This document shows positions 57,160 to 64,000 of a stretch of DNA of 64,000 nt, piece by piece. The notes below the pieces were generated by a model. That model worked only from the letters and a program-made list of their open reading frames with translations, made no database searches and had not been told where the DNA came from. Every line of letters starts with the position of its first letter. Position 1 is the stretch's first letter. Source of the DNA: Halomonas ramblicola (GTDB taxonomy: Bacteria > Pseudomonadota > Gammaproteobacteria > Pseudomonadales > Halomonadaceae); NCBI RefSeq assembly GCF_030409215.1, contig NZ_JAUFPL010000028.1, forward strand, positions 301,630 to 365,629, given 5' to 3'. A program made the position numbers and the translations under genes.

Positions 57160-57479
57160 GGACGAATCACCTCGACCTCGTCGACGCCGGGCAGGCGCAT
57201 CTCCAGGCGCTGCACCGCCAGGCGCTCGATACGCGCCGGCGTGGACCAGGCGCTCTCCTCCAGCAGCAGCTGGCCCCACTCGGTCTGCAACTGCTGCTGC
57301 TCGCGCTCCAGCTGCTGCAGGCGGGCATACTGTTCACGGGTGAGATGGCTGGTGGTGATGACCGCCAGGGCGCTGCCCAGGCAGGCCACCACCAGTACCA
57401 GCACCACCGGCAACCAGGGGCTGGCGTGAAGCACCAGCGGCCAGGCGAAGCGGGAGGTAACGGATCGTCCCTGTTGCAT
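57156..57479 (-). CDS. ftsL: Cell division protein FtsL
   Basis: Small bitopic divisome protein, 107 residues. TM at about 22-44 (WLPVVLVLVVACLGSALAVI), then a coiled coil (EQYARLQQLEREQQQLQTEWGQLLLEE) that pairs with FtsB, and the C-terminal MRLPGVDEVEVI. 10 nt after rsmH; the ATG at 57479 fits the family length. ATGA overlap with ftsI. Confidence 0.93.
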   Translation of the reverse strand: MQQGRSVTSRFAWPLVLHASPWLPVVLVLVVACLGSALAVITTSHLTREQYARLQQLEREQQQLQTEWGQLLLEESAWSTPARIERLAVQRLEMRLPGVDEVEVIRP

Positions 57480-57489
57480 GCCGACTCCT

Positions 57490-58446
57490 TCAGTACCGCT
57501 TGCGCGCCACCCGCATCACCGCGCTGCGGGCGCGGGGGTTCTCCGCCACCTCGTCGGCACCGGGGCGTTGCGCCTTGCCCAGCGCCTCGAGACGCCGCTC
57601 GAGTTGCTCATCACGAACCGGAACGCCCCGGGGCAGGTGGGTGTCGCCGCGCACATGGTGGCGGATGAAGCGCTTGACGCGGCGATCCTCCAGGGAGTGA
57701 AAACTGATCACCACCAGGTGACCGCCCGGCGCCAGCGCCTCGAGGCCCGCCTCCAGGGCGGCGTCGAGCTGCTCGAGCTCGCCGTTGACCTGGAGGCGCA
57801 GCGCCTGGAACACCCGGGTGGCCGGGTGCTTGTGCTTCTCCCAGGCGGGATGGGCCGCCTTGACCACCTCGGCGAGGTCGGTGGTGCGTTCGAAGGGGCG
57901 CTCGGCGCGGCGTGCCACGATGGCCCTGGCCAGGCGACGGGCGAAGCGCTCCTCGCCGTACTCCTTGAACACCCGGGCCAGCTCGGCCTCGCCGGCGCGG
58001 GCAAGGAAGCCCGCCGCGCTCTCGCCACGGGAAGGGTCCATGCGCATGTCGAGCGGCCCGTCGCGCAGGAAGCTGAAGCCGCGACCGGGGTCGTCGAGCT
58101 GCGGCGAGGAGACGCCGACGTCGAGCAGGATACCGGCCAGCCGGCCGTGGAGGCCGCGGGCCTCGGCGATCTCGCCGAGCCGGGCGAACTCGGCCCGCTC
58201 GATGGTGAAGCGGGCATCCTCGAGGCGGGCCGCCTCGGCGACGGCCTGGGGGTCACGATCGATGGCCAGCAAGCGGCCGGCCGGCGCGAGCCTGGCGAGG
58301 ATGGCCCGGGAGTGGCCGCCGCGGCCGAAGGTACCGTCCAGGTAGGCCCCGGCGGGATCATGGACCAGGGCGTCGACGGCGCCGTCGAGCAGCACGCTGG
58401 CGTGGCGGTAACCGCACTGGGGTGTTTCGGGGGCGGACGACGGCAT
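57490..58446 (-). CDS. rsmH: 16S rRNA m4C1402 methyltransferase RsmH
   Basis: SAM-dependent N4-methylation of C1402 in 16S rRNA (MraW), 318 residues. [16 protein letters not shown] motif [36 protein letters not shown] and the C-terminal [17 protein letters not shown] at 58446 (MPSSAPE) is preferred since the frame further upstream runs into rnpB. It modifies the same nucleotide as RsmI, encoded on the other side of rnpB. First gene of the dcw cluster here because mraZ is absent. Confidence 0.97.
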   Translation of the reverse strand: MPSSAPETPQCGYRHASVLLDGAVDALVHDPAGAYLDGTFGRGGHSRAILARLAPAGRLLAIDRDPQAVAEAARLEDARFTIERAEFARLGEIAEARGLHGRLAGILLDVGVSSPQLDDPGRGFSFLRDGPLDMRMDPSRGESAAGFLARAGEAELARVFKEYGEERFARRLARAIVARRAERPFERTTDLAEVVKAAHPAWEKHKHPATRVFQALRLQVNGELEQLDAALEAGLEALAPGGHLVVISFHSLEDRRVKRFIRHHVRGDTHLPRGVPVRDEQLERRLEALGKAQRPGADEVAENPRARSAVMRVARKRY

Positions 58447-58501
58447 GCGCTTCTCGATCGACGGCTGGGCGGCGCCGGCAGGCAGCCGACGCCGGATGAA
58501 C

Positions 58502-58857
<356 letters not shown>

Positions 58858-58861
58858 GGCA

Positions 58862-58890
58862 AGGATACCAGCGCCCCGACACCCCCTCAA
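58862..58890 (-). promoter_or_regulatory. rnpB promoter
   Basis: Minus strand -35 TTGAGG, 17-nt spacer, -10 TATCCT followed by a GC-rich discriminator (TGCCGC). It would start transcription at about 58855, the 5' end expected from helix P1. A GC-rich discriminator is typical of stringently controlled stable-RNA promoters. With mraZ missing, it may also feed rsmH. Confidence 0.65.
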
Positions 58891-58927
58891 CAAGCAGCGC
58901 CTTTCAACGGCAGCACCGCCGCCGGCC

Positions 58928-59122
58928 GCGAGGGGCGCCGGGGGCAAGCCGAAGAGGGGGTCCTATGCCAGGGGTGAGGAGCAATGCTCCGAACGGGCTG
59001 GCCATGGATGGCCAGCACCGGACCTGCGAGCGAAGCGGGACGCGAGAGCGAAGCAGGGTATCGGTAGCGCCCAGGGACGGGTTTACAGCGCCCCCTCGCA
59101 GGCTTGCCGGCGGAACAGCCCC
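58928..59122 (-). repeat. Dispersed intergenic repeat, long copy B
   Basis: The reverse strand begins GGGGCTGTTCCGCCGGCAAG and ends GGCGCCCCTCGC, matching copy A at 2305-2418 but containing about 80 extra nt in the middle, with a TGGCCATCCATGGCCA palindrome and GGAGCATTGCTCC. It fills the gap between rsmI and the rnpB promoter. The modular difference between the copies suggests a repeat family with a variable central cassette. Confidence 0.75.
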
Positions 59123-59135
59123 AAGCGACCTTGCC

Positions 59136-59999
59136 TCAGCGGGAAGCCTGGTCCTTGAGGGCCTGGGCCCGGGCGTACCAGCCTTTCTTGGCGCCGCCCA
59201 GGGTGCGCGCCACCACCGCCGCGGCCTGCTTGACGCCGACGCCCTCGCCGAGCAGCGCCGCCAGCAGGGCCTCGCCCTCGACCTCGGCGGCCTCGCCCGG
59301 GGCCTGCGCCTCGGCGCCGGCCACCATCACCACGAATTCGCCGCGCGCCTGGTCGGGATCCTCGGCCAGGCGGGCCAGCAGCGCCGCGGCGGGACCCTCG
59401 AGGAAGGTCTCGAAGGTCTTGGTCAGCTCGCGGGCCAGCACCACCCGACGCTCGCCCAGCGTCGCCCCCAGGTCGGCGAGGGTGGCACGGATGCGATGGG
59501 GCGATTCGTAGAACACCAGGGTCTCCTCGCGGGCGACCAACGCCTCCAGGCGCCCCCGACGGGCCGCCCCCTTGGCCGGCAGAAAGCCCTGGAAGAGGAA
59601 GCGGTCGGTGGGCAGCCCCGCCGCCGACAGCGCCGCCACCAGGGCGCAGGGACCCGGCACCGGCACGATGCGCCGCCCGCGGGCGCGCAGTTCGCGCACC
59701 AGCACGAAGCCCGGGTCGCTGATCAGCGGGGTGCCGGCGTCGCTGACCAGGGCGATGGACTCCCCGGCCACCAGGCGGGCGTCGAGTTGCTCGACCCGCG
59801 CCGCCTCGTTGTGCTCGTGCAGCGAGAGCATGGGCACCGCGAGCCCCAGGTGGCGCAGCAGCCGCGCGGTATGCCGGGTATCCTCGGCGGCGACCAGCGC
59901 CACCTCGCCCAGCAGGCGGGCGGCGCGGGGGCTCAGGTCCTCCAGATTCCCAATCGGCGTGGCGACCACGTACAATGAAGCGGAGTTCGAGTCTGTCAC
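59136..59999 (-). CDS. rsmI: 16S rRNA 2'-O-C1402 methyltransferase RsmI
   Basis: Ribose methylation of C1402 of 16S rRNA, 287 residues, tetrapyrrole-methylase fold. SLYVVATPIGNLEDLSPRAARLL at the start, AAEDTRHTARLLRHLG, and LVSDAGTPLISDPGFVLV are diagnostic. GTG start at 59999 with GAGGAG upstream. Divergent from lpoA by 52 bp, a small shared promoter region. Confidence 0.96.
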   Translation of the reverse strand: MTDSNSASLYVVATPIGNLEDLSPRAARLLGEVALVAAEDTRHTARLLRHLGLAVPMLSLHEHNEAARVEQLDARLVAGESIALVSDAGTPLISDPGFVLVRELRARGRRIVPVPGPCALVAALSAAGLPTDRFLFQGFLPAKGAARRGRLEALVAREETLVFYESPHRIRATLADLGATLGERRVVLARELTKTFETFLEGPAAALLARLAEDPDQARGEFVVMVAGAEAQAPGEAAEVEGEALLAALLGEGVGVKQAAAVVARTLGGAKKGWYARAQALKDQASR

Positions 60000-60051
60000 C
60001 GGCGGCTCCTCGGCAAGCTCCTGACACTACGGATGAAGGAAGGATGGATTC

Positions 60052-61795
60052 ATGGGGACACTGACACGCGGCCTGCTGGCCACCGCGCTCTCCGCGCTGC
60101 TGCTGGCGGGCTGCGCCTACCGGCCGGGCATCGTCGAGCGCGCGCCCGATGCGGACCCGGCCGGCCTGCTGGAGCAGGCGCAGCAGCAGGAGCCGGCCCA
60201 GGCGGCCCGCACGCGACTCGAGGCGGCGGACATCCTAGCACGCCAGGGACAGCGCACCCAGGCGCTGGAGATCGCCGCCGAGATCGATGACGAACTCCTC
60301 GAGGTGGGGCCGCGCACCCGCTGGGCGCTGCTGCTGGCCGACCTCGGCCAGAGCGAGGGCGACCCCCGAGCGGTGGTCCGGGCCGGCCAGGACCTGGACG
60401 CCCTCGACCTGGATCGCGACCAGGCGCTGGGGCTGCGCGAGCGCCTGGGGCTGGCGCTACTCGAGCTGGACGAGCCGGCCGCCGCGGCCGATGCGCTGCT
60501 GGCGGTCCAGGCCGAGACCGGTGACGAGGCCCTCAACGACCCGATCTGGCGTGCCGTCGGCGACCTCGACGGCCGCGCCCTGTCACGCCTCGGCGAGGAC
60601 GCCGACGAGCTGACCCGCGGCTGGGTGCGCCTCGCCGAACTGGTGCGTAACAGCGGCGGCGACCTCGAACGGCTGTTCGCCCGCCTCGACGACTGGCGCA
60701 GCCGCCACGAGCGCCATCCGGCCGCCCGCCGGCTGCCCGCCGACCTCCTCGCCCTGCGCGAACTGCGCGGCCAGGAGGTCCGCCACATCGCCGTGCTGCT
60801 GCCCGAGTCGGGCCCCCTGGCGAGGGTTGCCGAGGCCATCGCCCAGGGCATGCGCAACCGCCACCGTCAGGCCGTGGGCGATGGCGGCAGCGGCGTCCAG
60901 TTGAGCTTCATCGATGCCGGCCGGGGCAGCCTGGAGGCCCTCTATCGCGAGGCCGAGAACCGCGGCGCCCAGGTGGTGGTGGGCCCGCTGGACAAGGACC
61001 GGGTCAGCGAACTCGAGCGCCGCGACCGCCTGCCCCTGCCGACCCTGGCGCTGAACTACGGCAGCGGTGAGCGCAACCGGGCCGAAGGGCTCTTCCAGTA
61101 CGGCCTCTCCGCCGAGGACGAGGCCCGCCAGGCCGCCCAGCGCGCCTGGCGCGACGGCCATCGCCGCACCGCCCTGCTGGTGCCCGACAACGACTGGGGA
61201 CGCCGCGTCGGCGAGGCCTTCTGGGACGAGTGGCGCGCCCAGGGCGGCGAGGTCACCAATGCCGTGCGCTACAACCCCGACGCCTCGGCCACCGAGAGCA
61301 CCCGCCGCGCCATCACCGATCCGCGGCCCGACGCCCTCTTCCTGCTGGCGCTGCCCGACTACGCCCGCCAGGTCCCCCCGACCCTGGACTACTACGGTGC
61401 CGCCGAGCTGCCCGTCTACGCCACCTCCCACCTCTTCGAGGGGCGGCTCAACCCGCGCCTCGACGGCGACCTGGACGACGTCCAGTTCCTGGACATCCCC
61501 TGGCAGATCCCCGACGCCGCGGTGGGCGGCGAGGACGCCCTACCCTTCGCCGCGAGCTACCGCGAACTGCGCGAGGAGTCCGACCCCAATCTCTTCCGGC
61601 TGCACGCCATGGGCGTGGATGCCTACGAACTGGCCCGCCGCCTGCCGCAGTTCCAGGCGGTGCCGAACAGCGAGCTGTTCGGCGCCACCGGCACCCTGAG
61701 GGCCGCTCCCGACGGCCGCATCCAGCGCCTGCTGCCCTGGGCACGCTTCGTCAACGGGGTGCCGCAGCCGATCCTGATCCCGGGCCTCCTCGGCG

Positions 61796-61812
<17 letters not shown>
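60052..61812 (+). CDS. lpoA: Penicillin-binding protein activator LpoA
   Basis: Outer-membrane lipoprotein that activates PBP1A from outside the peptidoglycan layer, 586 residues. Lipobox LLAGC with Cys21. The N-terminal TPR-like helical domain (about 30-230) is followed by a type I periplasmic-binding fold (about 240-586) starting RHIAVLLPESGPLARVAEAIAQGM, with VVGPLDKDRVSELE. Shorter than E. coli LpoA (678), mainly in the middle. Its end overlaps yraN by 17 nt. Confidence 0.92.
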
Positions 61813-62811
<999 letters not shown>

Positions 62812-62815
62812 CCCC

Positions 62816-63391
62816 ATGACCCGGAAGTCACTTCTCCCCCTGCTGCTGGCCGCCGGCCTGGGCCTCACCGGCTGCACCGCCGTCACCAGCGTTACCCACC
62901 AGGGCACCATCGACGAGAACTACGGCGAACGCACCGTCGGCACCCAGGTCGAGGACCAGAGCATCGAGACCAAGATCTCGCACAACCTGGGGCGCACCGA
63001 CGCCCGCCTCGACGATGCCCGCATCAACGTCGACGTCTACAACGGCGTGGTGCTGATCACCGGCCAGGTGCCCAGTGAGGAGCTGCGGGACAAGGCCGTC
63101 GAGGTGGCCGGCGCGGTGCGCAACGTCCGCGAGGTGCACAACGAGCTGACCGTGGCCGGCAACCTGCCGGCCAGCCAGCGCCTCGCCGACGGCTGGCTCA
63201 GCACCCGGATCCGCACCAGCCTGGCCGCCAACGAGCGAATCGACACGGGCCGCATCCGGGTGATCACCGAGAACGCCAGCGTCTACCTGATGGGCATCGT
63301 GACCCGCGCCGAGGCCGACCGCATCGTCGATGCCGTCTCCCGGGTCGGCGGCATGCAGCGCATCGTCAAGGTGTTCGACTACCTCGACTGA
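62816..63391 (+). CDS. dolP: BON-domain outer-membrane lipoprotein DolP (YraP)
   Basis: Lipoprotein supporting outer-membrane integrity, 191 residues. Lipobox GLTGC (Cys20), then two BON domains (about 47-115 and 125-191): DDARINVDVYNGVVLITGQVPSEE and TGRIRVITENASVYLMGIVTRAEADRIVD. Five nt after diaA. Followed by a palindrome. Confidence 0.94.
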   Translation: MTRKSLLPLLLAAGLGLTGCTAVTSVTHQGTIDENYGERTVGTQVEDQSIETKISHNLGRTDARLDDARINVDVYNGVVLITGQVPSEELRDKAVEVAGAVRNVREVHNELTVAGNLPASQRLADGWLSTRIRTSLAANERIDTGRIRVITENASVYLMGIVTRAEADRIVDAVSRVGGMQRIVKVFDYLD

Positions 63392-63403
63392 GCCTCGCCC
63401 GGA

Positions 63404-63441
63404 ACGCAGAACGGCAGGCCCGCGGGCCTGCCGTTCTGCGT
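63404..63441. repeat. 38-bp perfect palindrome between dolP and sspB
   Basis: Perfect inverted repeat built on ACGCAGAACGGCAGGCCCG and its reverse complement, 12 bp after the dolP stop and 24 bp before the convergent sspB end. No T run follows on either side. It most likely acts as a bidirectional transcription barrier. Confidence 0.7.
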
Positions 63442-63465
63442 CGGGAGCCTGGTGCCGGAAGCGCG

Positions 63466-63951
63466 CTACTTGACGACCCGCAGCGAGGGCTTGCCCTTGC
63501 GCGGCCGTGACTCGCCGTCCTCCTCCTCGCCCGGCCCGGAGGCCTCGGCACCCTCCGGTGCCTCCTCCGACTCGGCGTCCACGCTGGACAGCGCGGGCCC
63601 CGCCTCCGCGTCGTCGGCCTCCGCGGCGGGAGCCGGCATCACCGGCTCATGGCCGAACACCATGCCCACGCCGTTCTCCCGGGCGTAGATGGCCACCAGC
63701 GCCTCGCTGGGCACCATCACCTGCATGGGCCGGCCGCCGAAGCGGGCGCCGAAGGAGATCGCCTCGTTCTCCATGCTGAGGTCGCGTACCGCGCTCGGCG
63801 AGAGATTGAGGACGATCTGACCGTTCTGCACGAACTGGCGCGGCACCTCGACGCCGGGGCGTTCCGCATCCACGACGATGTAGGGAGTGAGCTCGTTGTC
63901 CAGCAGCCATTGGTACAGGGCCCTGGCGAGATAGGGGCGACTGGAATGCAT
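63466..63951 (-). CDS. sspB: ClpXP specificity-enhancing factor SspB
   Basis: Adaptor that delivers ssrA-tagged proteins to ClpXP, 161 residues. The substrate-binding domain (1-110) shows SSRPYLARALYQWLLDNELTPYIVVDA and VLNLSPSAVRDL, FGARFGGRPMQVMVP. An acidic linker follows, and the C-terminal ClpX-binding peptide is KPSLRVVK. ATG at 63951 has AGAGGAGGG upstream; the stop of the preceding gene (probably sspA) is 13 nt away. Confidence 0.95.
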   Translation of the reverse strand: MHSSRPYLARALYQWLLDNELTPYIVVDAERPGVEVPRQFVQNGQIVLNLSPSAVRDLSMENEAISFGARFGGRPMQVMVPSEALVAIYARENGVGMVFGHEPVMPAPAAEADDAEAGPALSSVDAESEEAPEGAEASGPGEEEDGESRPRKGKPSLRVVK

Positions 63952-63964
63952 GTCTGGCCCTCCT

Positions 63965-64000
63965 CTAGTCGGTCGGGCGCCCGGGATACGGGCGGCCGAG
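63965..64000 (-). CDS. C-terminal end of a gene upstream of sspB (probable sspA)
   Basis: Only 11 codons (LGRPYPGRPTD) and a TAG are inside the window, 13 nt before the sspB start and in operon orientation. sspA, the RNA-polymerase-associated stringent starvation protein, normally precedes sspB. The visible residues are too few to prove it. Confidence 0.45.
   Translation of the reverse strand, partial: LGRPYPGRPTD

Overview
The window looks like a chromosomal segment of a GC-rich gammaproteobacterium. Gene order around the division cluster matches the Pseudomonas/Halomonas type (sspA-sspB-dolP-diaA-yraN-lpoA / rsmI-rnpB-dcw cluster-lpxC-secA-argJ-mutT/thiE). Together with the protein style and the tct, phh and urt loci, this suggests Halomonadaceae. 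The genus is an inference; no 16S gene is present.

Left part (1-15,400): transport and carbon/nitrogen acquisition. A urea ABC operon (urtA, urtB, start of urtC) lies on the minus strand behind a very good sigma-54 promoter and two NtrC-type palindromes. Next comes a two-gene ATP-citrate-lyase-like module (aclB-aclA), then a tripartite tricarboxylate transporter (tctC-tctB-tctA). Divergent from tctC is a four-gene regulatory operon: short IclR-type regulator, TctD response regulator, TctE sensor kinase and a periplasmic binding protein. The locus reads as citrate (or a related tricarboxylate) sensing, uptake and ATP-dependent cleavage.

Middle part (15,400-36,950): cobA/SUMT, a neurotransmitter-sodium-symporter family carrier, hpd, cfa, an alpha/beta hydrolase, recQ, gltD-gltB, an unidentified membrane protein, the TyrR-type regulator phhR, the phenylalanine/tyrosine catabolic operon phhA-phhB-phhC, a Nudix/ThiE-like fusion and argJ. 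TyrR/PhhR-like boxes occur upstream of both hpd and phhA, so phhR probably links phenylalanine hydroxylation to tyrosine breakdown.

Right part (36,950-64,000): secA, preceded by a small exported ORF with SecM-like architecture (signal peptide, terminal R-x-G-P motif, and an mRNA structure that would hide the secA ribosome-binding site); a DUF721/DciA-like gene; lpxC; then the complete dcw cluster on the minus strand (rsmH, ftsL, ftsI, murE, murF, mraY, murD, ftsW, murG, murC, ddl, ftsQ, ftsA, ftsZ), largely joined by 4-nt start/stop overlaps. The cluster lacks mraZ and begins directly after the RNase P RNA gene. Beyond are rsmI and, divergently, lpoA-yraN-diaA-dolP, then sspB and the last codons of a probable sspA.

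The window also holds intergenic repeats: two inverted copies of a modular element (2305-2418 and 58928-59122), a 79-nt hairpin element at the end of argJ, and a REP-like pair around the dciA/lpxC terminator. There is no sign of prophage, transposase, CRISPR, tRNA or 5S/16S/23S rRNA. Most novel for follow-up are the SecM-like leader of secA and the citrate uptake/ATP-citrate-lyase locus with its unusually long AclA.
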